A DNA stretch of 64,000 nucleotides from Rhodococcus zopfii NBRC 100606 = JCM 9919 (GCF_001895025.1 NZ_BCXI01000001.1:391050-455049), one strand, 5' to 3'. Shown: positions 1 to 17,409, numbered from the stretch's first letter. Notes: generated by a model not told the origin, from the sequence alone. Made by a program: numbers and translations.

Positions 1-869
1 GCGTGGGCGCGCAGCACCGCGACCTCTCGTGAGTGCGGGTACGGGGAGCGTGGTTCGGCGTGCAGGTCGTCGCCGTCGTCCCAGACGACGAGCAGTCCGA
101 GGTTCGGGGTGGGGGCGAACACCGAGGCGCGGGTACCGACCACGATGCGCGCGGTGCCGCGCAGCGCGGACAACCAGCGCCGGTAGCGGACGGCCGGTCC
201 GAGTCCGGCGCTGAGCCCGACGACGTGGTCGGCGCCGGCGACGGTTTCGCAGGCGGCCAGGACCCGGTCCAGGTCACGTTGATCGGGCACGACGATCACC
301 GCGGCGCGCCCACCGGCCGCGGTGAGCGCAGCGAGCTCCGCCAGGCGTCGTGGCCAGTCCTCGCCCGGGAGTGCCTGCCATGCCGCGCGCGGCGAGCGAC
401 CGGCGGCGAGCGCGTCGAGGAAGTGGTCCCCGAACCGGTAGCGCGTCCATGCCTGCCGGTCGATGTCCGGCGCGGCCGGCGGGGACACCGCGACGGGCGT
501 CTCGGCTTCGACACGGGCGTGGCGCGGCGGCACCGCCAGGCGCAGTACGTCGGCGCGGGTACCGGCGTAGCGGGTGGCGACCTCGTCCGCGAGGGCTGCG
601 ATCTCGTCGGTCAGTACCCGTTCTGGTGACACGACCCGGTCGAGCCAGCCGAGACGTCCCGGATGGTCGCTGGTAGCGATGCGGGAGAGCAGGAAGCCGT
701 CGACGAGCCGACCGGAGAACCGGACACGAACGCGGACACCCGGCCGGGCGTCCGCGTCGAGTTCACGGGGAATCAGGTAGTCGAACTCGCGGTCGAGGTG
801 CGGAAGCGGCAGCAACGGGAGTATCCGTGCCACCGGATCCGTCTCGGCGGCGAGCCTGTCGGCACCCAC
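1..869 (-). CDS. priA: PriA-type primosomal protein N' (partial, N-terminal part)
   Basis: Replication-restart protein that acts at stalled forks. About 289 codons are visible before the frame leaves the window. The chosen GTG at 869 lies 18 bp after the metK stop and gives an N-terminus rich in the LPLPHLDREFDYL pattern of PriA. Where E. coli PriA has its Walker A loop there is no GxGKT, only GEDWPRR; the DEEH box is replaced by WDDGDD. Loss of the helicase motifs is known for actinobacterial PriA, so this protein probably binds DNA without unwinding it. Placing it directly after metK fits the wider mycobacterial neighbourhood (metK Rv1392, priA Rv1402). Confidence 0.9.
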   Translation of the reverse strand, partial: MGADRLAAETDPVARILPLLPLPHLDREFDYLIPRELDADARPGVRVRVRFSGRLVDGFLLSRIATSDHPGRLGWLDRVVSPERVLTDEIAALADEVATRYAGTRADVLRLAVPPRHARVEAETPVAVSPPAAPDIDRQAWTRYRFGDHFLDALAAGRSPRAAWQALPGEDWPRRLAELAALTAAGGRAAVIVVPDQRDLDRVLAACETVAGADHVVGLSAGLGPAVRYRRWLSALRGTARIVVGTRASVFAPTPNLGLLVVWDDGDDLHAEPRSPYPHSREVAVLRAH

Positions 870-887
870 CCCTCGGTGACCCGCCGG

Positions 888-2102
888 TCAGAGGCCGGCG
901 GCCGCGCGCAGTTTCTCGGCGCGGTCGGTGTTCTCCCACGGCAGGTCGATGTCGGTGCGTCCGAAGTGGCCGTACGCGGCGGTCTGCGCGTAGATCGGCC
1001 GCAGCAGGTCGAGGTCGCGGATGATCGCGCCCGGCCGCAGGTCGAAGACCTCGATGATCGCGGCCTGGATGCGAACCGGGTCGGTCTTCTCGGTGCCGAA
1101 GGTCTCGACGAACAGGCCGACCGGGGCGGCCTTGCCGATCGCGTAGGCGACCTGCACCTCGATGCGGTCCGCCAGGCCCGCGGCGACCGCGGTCTTGGCG
1201 ACCCAGCGCATCGCGTATGCGGCGGAGCGGTCGACCTTCGACGGGTCCTTGCCGGAGAACGCGCCGCCGCCGTGGCGGGCCATGCCGCCGTAGGTGTCGA
1301 CGATGATCTTGCGGCCGGTCAGGCCCGCGTCGCCCATCGGCCCGCCGAGGACGAACGAACCGGACGGGTTGACGAGCAACCGGATGTCCGAGGTGTCGAG
1401 TCCGGCGAGGTTGGGGTCGGCGAGCACCGCGTCGACGACGTGGGTGTGCAGGTCCGGGGCCAGCAGGTTGTTGAGGTCGATGTCCGCGGCGTGCTGCGTG
1501 GAGATGACGATGGTGTCGAGACGCACCGGGGTTTCACCGTCGTACTCGATGGTGACCTGGGTCTTGCCGTCCGGGCGCAGGTACGGCAGCACCCCGGTCT
1601 TGCGGACCTCGGTGAGCCGATGTGAAAGCCGGTGGGCCAGCGAGATCGGCAGCGGCATCAGTTCCGGGGTGTCCGAGCACGCGTATCCGAACATCAGGCC
1701 CTGGTCGCCGGCGCCCTGCTTGGCGACCTCGTCGTCGGTCAGCGTTCCGGACCGGTGCTCGTGGGAGACGTCGACGCCGCCGGCGATCTCCGGGGACTGC
1801 GCACCGATCGCGATGTTCACGCCGCACGAGTTGCCGTCGAAGCCCTTCGACGACGAGTCGTAGCCGATCTCGAGGACGCGGTCGCGCACGATCTTCGGGA
1901 TGTCGGCGTACGCGGAGGTGGTGACCTCGCCGACGACGTGAACCTGACCGGTGGTCACGAGCGTCTCCACCGCGACACGGGCGCGCGGATCCTCCGCGAG
2001 CAACGCGTCGAGGACGGAGTCGCTGATCGCGTCACAGATCTTGTCCGGGTGCCCCTCGGTCACGGACTCACTGGTGAAAAGCCGACCGCCGGTCTTGCTC
2101 AC
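888..2102 (-). CDS. metK: S-adenosylmethionine synthase
   Basis: Makes S-adenosylmethionine from methionine and ATP in the cytosol. The 404-residue product has the N-terminal SES-TEGHPDK segment (residues about 11-21) that binds ATP and metal, [12 protein letters not shown] (about 130-141) and the glycine-rich [16 protein letters not shown] loop, all diagnostic of MetK. I use GTG at 2102 because an AGGGAG ribosome site lies just upstream and the protein then starts at the usual family position; the frame stays open to 2147 but the extra residues look non-coding. It follows coaBC by 133 bp on the same strand. I saw no SAM riboswitch in that gap. Confidence 0.98.
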   Translation of the reverse strand: MSKTGGRLFTSESVTEGHPDKICDAISDSVLDALLAEDPRARVAVETLVTTGQVHVVGEVTTSAYADIPKIVRDRVLEIGYDSSSKGFDGNSCGVNIAIGAQSPEIAGGVDVSHEHRSGTLTDDEVAKQGAGDQGLMFGYACSDTPELMPLPISLAHRLSHRLTEVRKTGVLPYLRPDGKTQVTIEYDGETPVRLDTIVISTQHAADIDLNNLLAPDLHTHVVDAVLADPNLAGLDTSDIRLLVNPSGSFVLGGPMGDAGLTGRKIIVDTYGGMARHGGGAFSGKDPSKVDRSAAYAMRWVAKTAVAAGLADRIEVQVAYAIGKAAPVGLFVETFGTEKTDPVRIQAAIIEVFDLRPGAIIRDLDLLRPIYAQTAAYGHFGRTDIDLPWENTDRAEKLRAAAGL

Positions 2103-2235
2103 AGAACTCCCTCTCGACTGAAAATGTCTAGCTCGAATGGACAGCATCTAATCACTGAACGCCGTAACCGGGCCGGGGCCCTGCCACCACCTCGACGCTA
2201 CTGTCCCACGCACGCGGACGCGATAGTTAAATTCA

Positions 2236-4525
<2,290 letters not shown>

Positions 4526-4530
4526 CGTCG

Positions 4531-4854
4531 TTACTCGGCGTCGAAATCGAACCTGGCGAGCAGCGCCTTGCGCTGACGGTCGCCCAGGCCGCGCAGGCGG
4601 CGCGTCGGGGCGATCTCCAGCTCGGTCATGATCTCCTGTGCCTTGACCTTGCCGACCTTCGGCAGGGCCTCGAGCAGGGCGGAAACCTTCATCTTGCCGA
4701 GGATCTCGTCGTTCTCGGCATCCTTGAGCACCTGCTTGAGGTCGGTGCCGCCGCGCTTCAGACGCTCCTTGAGCTCTGCCCGGGCACGACGGGCAGCAGC
4801 CGCCTTCTCCAGAGCAGCGGCGCGCTGCTCGTCGGTCAGCTGGGGAAGGGCCAC
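4531..4854 (-). CDS. mihF: Actinobacterial integration host factor MihF
   Basis: Nucleoid-associated DNA-binding protein of actinobacteria, named for its role in phage L5 integration and unrelated to E. coli IHF. The 107 residues begin [21 protein letters not shown] and carry the helix-two-turn-helix region [20 protein letters not shown] and [19 protein letters not shown]. Alanine- and lysine-rich helices at the N-terminus are typical. First gene of the gmk-rpoZ-coaBC unit. A short inverted repeat CCGCTG/CAGCGG at 4891-4907 lies in its leader. Confidence 0.97.
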   Translation of the reverse strand: MALPQLTDEQRAAALEKAAAARRARAELKERLKRGGTDLKQVLKDAENDEILGKMKVSALLEALPKVGKVKAQEIMTELEIAPTRRLRGLGDRQRKALLARFDFDAE

Positions 4855-5263
4855 GGTTCCTCCGTCTCATCGTTGGAAAATAGTCTTCGACCGCTGATAA
4901 CCAGCGGCGATAGCGACCGTACTCACGCTCGACGACGATTGCGAACCCACCCCCCGGCGTTCCAGTCGAAAATCCGTGCGGTAGTGCAGGACAATTCCGC
5001 GACGCGAAACAGCCCTTTCCGGCGGCCGACACACCACTTCCCACCTGCGGCGACGCCGAAAACCCGCAGGTGAACACGGTAATGTCCGGTTCGGCGCGGA
5101 AGCGCGCTCCGGCTCTGCACCGGATGGGCCGCGACGATGCCGAAGCGGGTCGGCCGGTCCGGAAAATTTTCTGACGATTGCGCGTGTCGCGTCTCCCACC
5201 AGCACGGGGAGACACGAAACGAACCGTCGCCGTGGCGCCCCGCCGCCGTGCCCCCACGCACAG
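4855..5263. other. Intergenic region upstream of mihF
   Basis: About 410 bp without a supported gene. Because mihF is read leftwards, its promoter must lie here. Two inverted repeats stand out: CCGCTG-ATAAC-CAGCGG at 4891-4907, which would fold in the mihF leader, and GTCTCCC/GGGAGAC at 5191-5213. Short open frames exist on both strands but none shows a conserved protein pattern or a good ribosome site. I cannot name a -10/-35 pair with confidence. Confidence 0.5.
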
Positions 5264-5300
5264 CGGCGGGGCCGGACCCACGAAGGATCCGGCCCCGCCG
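5264..5300 (-). terminator. Rho-independent-like hairpin after pyrF
   Basis: Perfect 12-bp stem CGGCGGGGCCGG (5264-5275) and CCGGCCCCGCCG (5289-5300) with a 13-base loop, starting 12 bp past the pyrF stop. There is no long U tract, as is usual in high-GC actinobacteria. Confidence 0.8.
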
Positions 5301-5312
5301 GGACGACTGTCG

Positions 5313-6136
5313 TCAGGCCCTCAGGAACGCGAACCCGTCGACGGCGCGGGCGACCGCGTCGCGCAGCGCCGGCACCGCCGGACCGGCGCGCAGCACCTCC
5401 CGGGACACGTTCGGCACAACCGCATCGAGATGGTCACCGGCGAGTCGGCGCACGTCGTCCGCGGTTCCGCCCTGCGCCCCGACGCCGGGCATGAGGATCG
5501 GGCCGTGCAGCGCGCTCAGATCGGGCGCGGCGGCCAGCGTCGCGCCGACCACCACCCCGACCGATCCGAGCACCGCGGCCCCGGCGTTGCGGACCGCGGC
5601 CTCGTCGACCATCACCTGGGCGAGAGTGCGCCCGTCCGCGACCGTCGCCTGCTGCACCTGCGCGCCCTCCGGGTTGGAGGTGGCCGCAAGCACGAACACC
5701 CCGCGCCCGGTCTCCTGAGCGAGCTGCAGCGCCGGTTCCAGGGCGCCGAAGCCCAGGTACGGCGAGACGGTCACCGAATCGGAGCACAGCGGCGAGTCGT
5801 CGGACAGCCAGGTTCGCGCGTACGCGGCCATGGTGGAGCCGATGTCGCCGCGCTTGGCGTCGGCGAGCACCAGCGTTCCGCTCTCGCGCAGCGCAGCGAC
5901 GGCGCGTTCGAGCACGGCGATGCCGGCGGACCCGAACGCCTCGAAGAACGCCACCTGCGGCTTGACCAGCGCGACCTCACCGGCGAACGCCTCCACGCAG
6001 TACTCGGTGAACGTGGCCAGGCCCGCCGCGTCGACGGTCAGCCCCCACGCCCCGAGCAGTTCGGGGTGCGGGTCGATGCCGACACACAGCGGTCCGCGCT
6101 CGGCGAGCGCCGCGTGCAGCCGCTCCCCGAACCCGG

Positions 6137-6140
<4 letters not shown>
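5313..6140 (-). CDS. pyrF: Orotidine 5'-phosphate decarboxylase (type 2)
   Basis: Last step of UMP synthesis, decarboxylating OMP. The 275-residue product begins with the type-2 pattern [12 protein letters not shown] (about 18-29) and has the catalytic ADAKRGDIG loop (93-101, Lys96). [14 protein letters not shown] (about 217-230) is the phosphate-binding region. GTG at 6140 overlaps the carB TGA by four bases, so the gene is coupled to carB at the end of the pyr operon. A strong hairpin follows. Confidence 0.97.
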
Positions 6141-9477
<3,337 letters not shown>

Positions 9478-9478
<1 letters not shown>

Positions 9479-10644
9479 CAGTTCTTGTCTCCCTCGAGCA
9501 GGCTGGTGAAGCGGTCGAACAGGTAGGCGGCGTCGTGCGGGCCCGCCGCTGCCTCCGGGTGGTACTGCACCGAGAAGGCGCTGCCGTCGAGCAGGCGGAC
9601 ACCTTCGACGGCACCGTCGTTGGCGCAGGTGTGGCTGATCACGGCGCGACCGAACGGGGTGGCGAACTCCTGGCCCGCCTCACCTTCGAGCGCGAAACCG
9701 TGGTTCTGCGCGGTGATGGCGATACGGCCGGTGTCGTGTTCGACGACCGGGATGTTGATGCCGCGGTGCCCGAACTTCATCTTGTAGGTGTTCAGGCCCA
9801 GGGCGCGCCCGAGGATCTGGTTGCCGAAGCAGATGCCGAACAGCGGCAGGCCCTGCCCGAGCACCTCCTTGGTGAGGTGCACGGCACCGTCCGCGGTCGC
9901 CGGGTCGCCGGGTCCGTTGGACAGGAACACGCCGTCGGCCTCGAGGTCGAGGATGTCGTGCAGCGTCGCGGTGGACGGCAGCACGTGCACCCGCATTCCG
10001 CGTTCGGCGAACATGCGCGGGGTGTTGGTCTTGATGCCGAGATCGATGGCCGCGACCGTGAACCGGGCCTCGCCCCCGACCGGTTCGACAACGTATCCGC
10101 TGGTGGTGCTGACCTCGCCGGCGAGGTCGGCGCCGAGCATCGAGGGCTGGTCCTTGACGCGGGCGAGCAGTTCGGCGTCCGGCGCGAGCGCGTCGCCGGA
10201 GAAGACGCCGGCGCGCATGGATCCGCGGGTACGCAGGTGCCGCACGAGGGCGCGGGTGTCGATGCCGGCGATGCCGACCACACCCTGCCGGACCAGTTCG
10301 TCCTGCAGGGAGCCGGTCGCACGCCAGCTCGAGGTGCGGCGAGAGGGGTCGCGCACCACATATCCGGCGACCCAGATCTTCGCTTCCGTGGAGTCCCCGG
10401 TCGGGCCGACGGACTCGTTGTCCTCCTGGTTCCAGCCGGTGTTGCCGATCTGCGGTGCCGTCGACACCACGATCTGCCGGTGGTAGCTGGGGTCGGTGAG
10501 GGTCTCCTGGTAGCCGGTCATGCCGGTGCTGAAGACGGCCTCACCAAGCGTCTGGCCGACTGCTCCGAAGGTGGTGCCGCGGAAGATGCGCCCGTCCTCG
10601 AGTACCAGCAGCGCGGTGCCGCCGCCGAAATTACCGCCGCTCAT
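9478..10644 (-). CDS. carA: Carbamoyl-phosphate synthase small subunit (glutaminase)
   Basis: Hydrolyses glutamine and passes ammonia to CarB. The 388-residue protein has the N-terminal CarA-specific domain ([27 protein letters not shown]) and a class I glutamine amidotransferase domain with LSNGPGDP (241-248), nucleophile Cys272 in [11 protein letters not shown], and the His/Glu pair in QYHPEA near 361-363. It starts 70 bp after the Rv1382-like membrane gene and overlaps carB by four bases. Confidence 0.98.
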
Positions 10645-10714
10645 GCGTTCTCTCCGTTCTGCTCGACCTCACCAGAGCTGTCCGCATCAGCTGAAATCTC
10701 ACGTGCTGTGATCG

Positions 10715-11212
10715 TCACTGTCCTGAATTTTCGTTCGTCGCGTCCACCCACGAGGGGTAAACAGTCTTGTCGTCGCCGCGGAACCCGGTGTCGACCTCGG
10801 TTCCGGAGGGCAGTTGCCAGCGGATGACCAGGACGCCGTCCTTGGTCATGACCTTCCCGGCCAAGCCCCGTTCGGTGCGGATCGCGCGGATCGAGTCCTG
10901 CGGAATCCAGATCGGCGAAGCACCGTCGCGTTCGAGGAGCACTCCGCTGCGGTAGCGGCTGATCTCGCCGGCGGCCCGGTGGCCCAGGTCGCCGACCGCG
11001 ACGCGGTCCTGCCAGCTCGGGGCCAGGGTGCTGCCCACGTACAAGCCGGTGCTCGGCGCCACCAGCTGATCGCCCAGCTCCGCCGGCACGGCGGGTAGCT
11101 CGCCGACGGCGTCGGCCTGACGGCGGGCGCGTCCACGCCAGCCCTTCCACATGAGCAGCACCAGCACGACCCACAGCAGCAGAAAACCGAGGGTGATCAG
11201 TACCCGGTCCAT
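10715..11212 (-). CDS. Membrane-anchored PH-like-domain protein (Rv1382-like)
   Basis: A 165-residue protein of unknown function embedded in the pyr operon. It has one N-terminal membrane segment (residues about 5-22, VLITLGFLLLWVVLVLLMW) followed by RGRARR, so the rest should lie in the cytosol. The soluble part with YRSGVLLERDGASPIWIP and TKDGVLVIRWQL resembles a PH-like fold. It sits three bases before pyrC's stop end and 70 bp ahead of carA, exactly where M. tuberculosis has Rv1382. That conserved position suggests a link to pyrimidine synthesis or its membrane localisation, but no function is established. Confidence 0.85.
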   Translation of the reverse strand: MDRVLITLGFLLLWVVLVLLMWKGWRGRARRQADAVGELPAVPAELGDQLVAPSTGLYVGSTLAPSWQDRVAVGDLGHRAAGEISRYRSGVLLERDGASPIWIPQDSIRAIRTERGLAGKVMTKDGVLVIRWQLPSGTEVDTGFRGDDKTVYPSWVDATNENSGQ

Positions 11213-11215
11213 CGC

Positions 11216-12558
11216 CTACCTCCCGCCGGTCGTCGGCCGTACCGCGCCGTCGCGGGCGGTGATCCGGCCGCGCAGCACGGTCGCGGTGACCTTGGCGGGC
11301 AGCGTCATCTCCTCGTACGGGGTGTTGTGCGAGATGCTCGCCAGTTCCGGTCCACGCACCGTCCATTCGGTGTCCGGGTCGACGAGCACGACGTTGGCGG
11401 GCTCCCCGACCGCGAGGGGACGTCCCTGGTCGTCGAGTCCGACGATCTCGGCGGGCCGCTCGCTCATCACCTTCGCGACGCCGCGCCAATCGAGCAGGCC
11501 GGGCCGGACCATCGTCTCGACGACGATCGACAGGGCCGTCTCGAGGCCGAGCATGCCGGGGCGGGCCTGCGAGAATTCGCAGCATTTGTCCTGTTCGGCG
11601 TGCGGGGCGTGGTCGGTGGCCACGCAGTCCAGGACGCCCTCGGCCAGGCCGCGGCGCAGCGCCTCGACGTCGGAGCGTTCCCGCAACGGCGGGTTGACGC
11701 GATTGACGCCGTCGTAGGTCTCGAGCCGCGAGTCGTCGAGCAGCAGGTGATGCGGAGTCACCTCGGCGGTGATCGAAATCCCCTGTCCGCGTGCCCACTT
11801 GACGAGCTCGACGGTGCCGGCGGTCGACGCGTGGCAGATGTGGACGCGAGCGCCGGCGTCACGGGCCAGCAGGGCGTCGCGCGCCACGATCGATTCCTCG
11901 GCGGCGCGCGGCCAGCCGGCCAGACCCAGCCGCGCCGCGGTCGGGCCTTCGTGGGCGACGGCGCCGACGGTCAGCCGCGGCTCCTCGGCGTGCTGGGCGA
12001 TGAGGACGCCGAGAGTGCCCGCGTATTCGAGCGCGCGCCGCATGATCAGCGGGTCGTAGACGCAGTGTCCGTCGTCGGAGAACATCCGGACCCGGCCGAC
12101 GCCGGCCGCCATGGTGCCCATCTCGGCGAGCTGTTTGCCGGCGAGACCGACGGTGACCGCCCCGACCGGGTGCACGTCGACGAGCCCGACCTCCTGGCCG
12201 CGCCGCCACACGTGGTCGGTGACCACGACCGAGTCGGCGACCGGGTTCGTGTTGGCCATCGCGAACACCGCGGTGTACCCACCGAGGGCGGCGGCGGCGG
12301 AGCCGCTGTCGATCGTCTCGGTGTCCTCGCGGCCGGGTTCACGGAGGTGGGTGTGCAGGTCCACGAAACCGGGCAGCAGAATGTGACCGGTCCCGTCGAT
12401 CACCTCGGCGTCGGCGTCGGCGTCGAGGCCGGAACCGATCGCGAGGATCTGTTCGTCGCCGAGCAGGACGTCGACCGGGTCGCCCTCGCCGTAGACCAGC
12501 ACGTTGCGGATGAGCACCTGCGGGGTCACCGAATTATCTCCTGTCCCAATGATTTTCG

Positions 12559-12562
<4 letters not shown>
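11216..12562 (-). CDS. pyrC: Dihydroorotase
   Basis: Zinc amidohydrolase that cyclises carbamoyl aspartate to dihydroorotate. The 448-residue product has the [10 protein letters not shown] metal motif (His70, His72), TPHHLLL, and CVATDHAPH near the C-terminal third, typical of type I dihydroorotase. ATG at 12562 overlaps the pyrB TGA by four bases; the frame remains open upstream to 12895 but that stretch is inside pyrB and was rejected. Confidence 0.97.
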
Positions 12563-14156
<1,594 letters not shown>

Positions 14157-14161
14157 TTAAA

Positions 14162-14210
14162 GGATGCCTGACGGTCAAACAGCCTATCAGCGGCCGGGTG
14201 CCGTCACGGC
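14162..14210 (-). promoter_or_regulatory. Possible pyrR promoter region
   Basis: On the coding strand an extended -10-like TGATAGGCT occurs about 45-50 bases upstream of the PyrR motif, and TTGACC lies just after it. Either could belong to the promoter of the pyr operon. The call rests on motif resemblance only and the exact elements are uncertain. Confidence 0.3.
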
Positions 14211-14252
14211 ACGGTTGACGGGTGAAGCGCGACACAGGAGCGCCGAACACGA

Positions 14253-14294
14253 GGGCGGGTCCGGTGAGATCGTCGACCTCGCCCGGACCCGCCC
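14253..14294 (-). terminator. Hairpin terminator between nusB and pyrR
   Basis: Stem GGGCGGGTCCGG (14253-14264) and CCGGACCCGCCC (14283-14294), 12 perfect pairs, starting 15 bp beyond the nusB stop. It separates the pepQ-efp-nusB unit from the pyr operon and also faces the pyr promoter region. Confidence 0.8.
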
Positions 14295-14309
14295 GCGTTG
14301 CATCGTGCC

Positions 14310-14825
14310 CTACTGCTGCGACCCGGATCGGTCCGGGCCGTCGGACTTCTCCACGGCATGCACCGACGTCGCTGCGGCCGCAGCACGCACCTGGTCGGCG
14401 ACGGCGACGAGCTGGCCGAGAACTCCGTTGACGAAGGCCGGCGAGTCGTCGGTCGACAACTGCTTGGCGAGTTCGACGGCCTCGTCGACGGCCACGACCG
14501 GCGGCACGTCGGTGGCGTGGAACAGCTCCCACGCGGCGATCCGCAGAATCGCGCGGTCCACGGCGGGCAGCCGCGCGAGCGTCCACTCGTGCAGGTGGTC
14601 GGCGATGAGCTGATCGAGTTCGTCGAGGTGCTCGGCGACACCCCGGACCAGGGTCCGGGTGTACGGCGGGACCGGGGCCACCTGGTCGTCGGTGAGCGCC
14701 AGCGCCACGCGGTCCGCGGCGAGGTCGATCGGGTCGGTGTCGCGGGCCTCGGCCTCGAACAGCAGGTCGACGGCGCGTTTACGCGCCTTGTGCCGGGCTC
14801 CGAGTCTCTTCTGCGTTCCGGACAC
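14310..14825 (-). CDS. nusB: Transcription antitermination factor NusB
   Basis: RNA-binding partner of NusE (S10) in rRNA antitermination complexes. The 171-residue protein begins with the RNA-binding basic stretch [20 protein letters not shown] and has the helical core [17 protein letters not shown] and NGVLGQL typical of NusB; the last 25 residues are a variable tail. GTG at 14825 abuts the efp stop directly. Same order efp-nusB as Rv2534c-Rv2533c. Confidence 0.97.
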   Translation of the reverse strand: MSGTQKRLGARHKARKRAVDLLFEAEARDTDPIDLAADRVALALTDDQVAPVPPYTRTLVRGVAEHLDELDQLIADHLHEWTLARLPAVDRAILRIAAWELFHATDVPPVVAVDEAVELAKQLSTDDSPAFVNGVLGQLVAVADQVRAAAAATSVHAVEKSDGPDRSGSQQ

Positions 14826-15389
14826 TCAGGAGTTCACTCGCCCGAGGTAGTTGCCGTCACGCGAATCGACCTTGAGCTTGTCGCCGGTGTTGATGAACAG
14901 CGGGACCTGGATCTCGGCGCCGGTCTCGAGGGTCGCGGGCTTGGTGCCGCCGGTGGAACGGTCGCCCTGCAGTCCCGGATCGGTGTGCTGGACGACCAGC
15001 TCGATCGTGACGGGGAGCTCGACGAACAGCGGGGTGCCCTCGTGGGTCGCGACCTGGACGGCCATATTCTCGAGCAGGAAGCGGGCACCGTCACCGAGCG
15101 TCTCCGGGGAGATCGAGATCTGGTCGTAGGTCTCGCCGTCCATGAAGACGTAGTCGGTGCCGTCGTTGTACAGGTAGGTCATGTCGCGGCGGTCGACGGT
15201 CGCGGTCTCGACCTTGACACCGGCGTTCCAGGTCTTGTCGACGGTCTTGCCGGAGAGCACGTTCTTCAGCTTCGAGCGCACGAACGCCGGACCCTTGCCG
15301 GGCTTGACGTGCTGGAATTCGATGATCTGCCAGAGCTGACCCTCGATCTTCAGCACAAGCCCGTTCTTGAAATCACTGGTATCGGCCAC
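14826..15389 (-). CDS. efp: Translation elongation factor P
   Basis: Binds between the P and E sites of the ribosome and relieves stalling at polyproline. The 187 residues match full-length EF-P: KOW-like domain I with the tip loop [10 protein letters not shown] (Lys32), then two OB domains ending [12 protein letters not shown]. No modification enzyme is visible nearby. It lies 34 bp after pepQ and directly before nusB. Confidence 0.98.
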   Translation of the reverse strand: MADTSDFKNGLVLKIEGQLWQIIEFQHVKPGKGPAFVRSKLKNVLSGKTVDKTWNAGVKVETATVDRRDMTYLYNDGTDYVFMDGETYDQISISPETLGDGARFLLENMAVQVATHEGTPLFVELPVTIELVVQHTDPGLQGDRSTGGTKPATLETGAEIQVPLFINTGDKLKVDSRDGNYLGRVNS

Positions 15390-15423
15390 TTACTTCGCGT
15401 CTCCTAGAGTCGAGGAACCGCCC

Positions 15424-16521
15424 TTAAACGACGGTCAATGTCTTGTCGGTCAGCGTGAGCAGTTCCGGTGCCTGCTCGCGCACCACGAGCGTGTCCTCGA
15501 TCCGCACACCTCCGCGCCCGGAGAAGTACACGCCCGGCTCGACGGTCACCGTCGCACCGGCGACAAGTGTACCGGTCGCCGCGGCACCGATCCCCGGCGC
15601 TTCGTGGATCTCGAGTCCGACTCCGTGACCGAGTCCGTGCAGGAACAACTCCCCGTACCCGGCATCGGTGATCACCGAGCGGGACACGGCGTCCACCGCG
15701 GCACAGTCGACGCCCGGCGCGAGCGCCTCACACCCGGCCTGCTGGGCGCGCAACACCAGGTCGTACAGCTCACGCTGCCAGTCGGCGGCCCTGCCGAGCA
15801 CGTAGGTGCGGGTCATGTCGGAGTGGTAGCCGCCGACCTGGGCCCCGAAGTCGAGTTTGACGAAGTCGCCGGAGGCCAGCACCGTGCTCGTGGGCCGGTG
15901 GTGCGGGATCGCCGAGTTGGCGCCCGCGGCGACGATCGTCTCGAAGGAGATTCCGTCGGCACCGTGGTCGAGCATGCGGGACTCGAGGTCGCGGCCGACC
16001 TCCTTCTCGGTGCGGCCGGGGCGCAGGCCTCCGGCGGCGACGAGGTCCGCGAGCGCGCGGTCCGCAGCGGTACACGCCGCACGCAGCAACCCGATCTCGT
16101 GTTCGTCCTTGACCGTGCGCAGCTGCTCGACGAGGCCCGGCGCCGCGGTGAACGTCACGCCGCTGCCGAGTCCGGACCAGCGGGCGTGTTCGTCGACGGT
16201 GACGACGTGGCTTTCGAAACCCCAGGCCGTTGTCTGCGGTCCCGCGGATTCGACAAGGTGTGCGGCGGCGGCGCGCGCGACGACCGCGCGCAGGTCCGGG
16301 ACCTGTTCGGCGATCTGGGTGACGTACCGGCCGTCGGTGCACACGACGGTCCGCGATTCGTCCGCGTCGTCGTCGGTGGTGACCAGCAGCGCGGCATTGG
16401 ACCCGGTGAATCCGGTGAGGTAGCGGATGTTGAGCAGGTCCGTCACCAGCAGCGCGTCGAGCCCACGGTCGGTGAGGGTGGCGCGCAGCGCGGCGCGGCG
16501 GGAGGCATGATCGGCGGCCAT
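15424..16521 (-). CDS. pepQ: M24 family Xaa-Pro aminopeptidase/dipeptidase
   Basis: Dinuclear-metal peptidase that removes residues next to proline. The 365-residue protein has a creatinase-like N-terminal domain (LLVTDLLNIRYLTGFTGSNA) and the catalytic pita-bread domain. The metal ligands are visible in VKLDFGAQVGGYHSDMTRT, GLGHGVGLEIHEAPG, VTVEPGVY and GVRIEDTL. ATG at 16521 is used; a longer open frame upstream crosses into the divergent membrane gene and is not coding. It heads pepQ-efp-nusB, as Rv2535c does. Confidence 0.95.
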   Translation of the reverse strand: MAADHASRRAALRATLTDRGLDALLVTDLLNIRYLTGFTGSNAALLVTTDDDADESRTVVCTDGRYVTQIAEQVPDLRAVVARAAAAHLVESAGPQTTAWGFESHVVTVDEHARWSGLGSGVTFTAAPGLVEQLRTVKDEHEIGLLRAACTAADRALADLVAAGGLRPGRTEKEVGRDLESRMLDHGADGISFETIVAAGANSAIPHHRPTSTVLASGDFVKLDFGAQVGGYHSDMTRTYVLGRAADWQRELYDLVLRAQQAGCEALAPGVDCAAVDAVSRSVITDAGYGELFLHGLGHGVGLEIHEAPGIGAAATGTLVAGATVTVEPGVYFSGRGGVRIEDTLVVREQAPELLTLTDKTLTVV

Positions 16522-16627
16522 CGATCCAACGTACCGCGACGGTTCGTGGCCGGTCACAGGACGACGGCACGGTTTCGGGTGTGGGCCGAGACACACTTTT
16601 GCCGATTCAGCCGTTACCCTCGGATAC

Positions 16628-17188
16628 ATGAAACCCTGGTTGACTCGCGGGCTCGGCCTGACTCTCACGCATGTGCTCGTCCGCGTCCTGCTGGGCGCAG
16701 CGCTCGTCCAGTGGCCCCTGCAGGGCACGGTCCTGCGGTGGGGCGGTCTGCTCGTCGTCGTGTTCGTGGCCCTGCTCTGGGGCGGCATCGACGGAATCCG
16801 CGATCGTCGGGCGAATCCGGATCCGGATCGCGGCGCGGACCTGACGATGCTGTGGCTGAAGGCCGGCGCGGTCGCAGGTCTGCTCGGCGGATTCCTCACG
16901 TGGCTCGTCGATGCGATCACCCCGATCCCGGTCGGCGTCAAGTCGCTGTTCTTCGAGATCACCTCCGGGGCGGCGTTCACCGTGCTTCTGGTGTTCCTGC
17001 CGGCCATGCTCGCCGTCACCGTAGGTCGTTTCCTGGTGCGCCGCGAGCAGGCGAAACCGGTCGAGCAACCCGCCCCGGCCCCGGTGCCGGTGGGCGCCGC
17101 GGCCGGGGCGAACACGGCGTGGAGCAGCGACGACTCCCCCACCGAGGTGTTCCCCGCTGTCGACCCGCAACGCGACGACAGGCGCTGA
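16628..17188 (+). CDS. Four-helix membrane protein (Rv2536-like, B-4DMT type)
   Basis: Integral membrane protein of 186 residues with four predicted helices (about 10-30, 37-53, 77-97, 108-132) and a Pro/Ala-rich cytoplasmic tail ending in acidic residues. It diverges from pepQ by 106 bp, as Rv2536 does from pepQ in M. tuberculosis, and matches the short four-helix drug/metabolite-transporter-like family. Substrate unknown. In mycobacteria the next genes are aroQ (aroD) and aroB; here about 24 kb of other DNA intervenes. Confidence 0.8.
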   Translation: MKPWLTRGLGLTLTHVLVRVLLGAALVQWPLQGTVLRWGGLLVVVFVALLWGGIDGIRDRRANPDPDRGADLTMLWLKAGAVAGLLGGFLTWLVDAITPIPVGVKSLFFEITSGAAFTVLLVFLPAMLAVTVGRFLVRREQAKPVEQPAPAPVPVGAAAGANTAWSSDDSPTEVFPAVDPQRDDRR

Positions 17189-17409
17189 CAACCGGCGGGC
17201 CTCCACTTCCGCGGCCGCCGCGACCATCGTGGTCGCGGCGGCCACGTCGTCTGTCGACCGCCGTCCAGCGGCCACCCCGATGTCGGTCGTCATCCGCCCC
17301 TCCGCGTGACGGGCCGACCCTTCACCCGGCGGGTGAACGCTCAGTTTCGAGATCGAAACGGGTCTGTCCTCGTGTCGACTCCACCGATCCGAGAACCGAG
17401 GTGCCCCCG

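Noticed and set aside
2103..2235. SAM riboswitch upstream of metK
   Set aside because: The 133-bp gap shows no SAM-I, II or IV consensus that I can recognise; actinobacterial metK is not usually so regulated.
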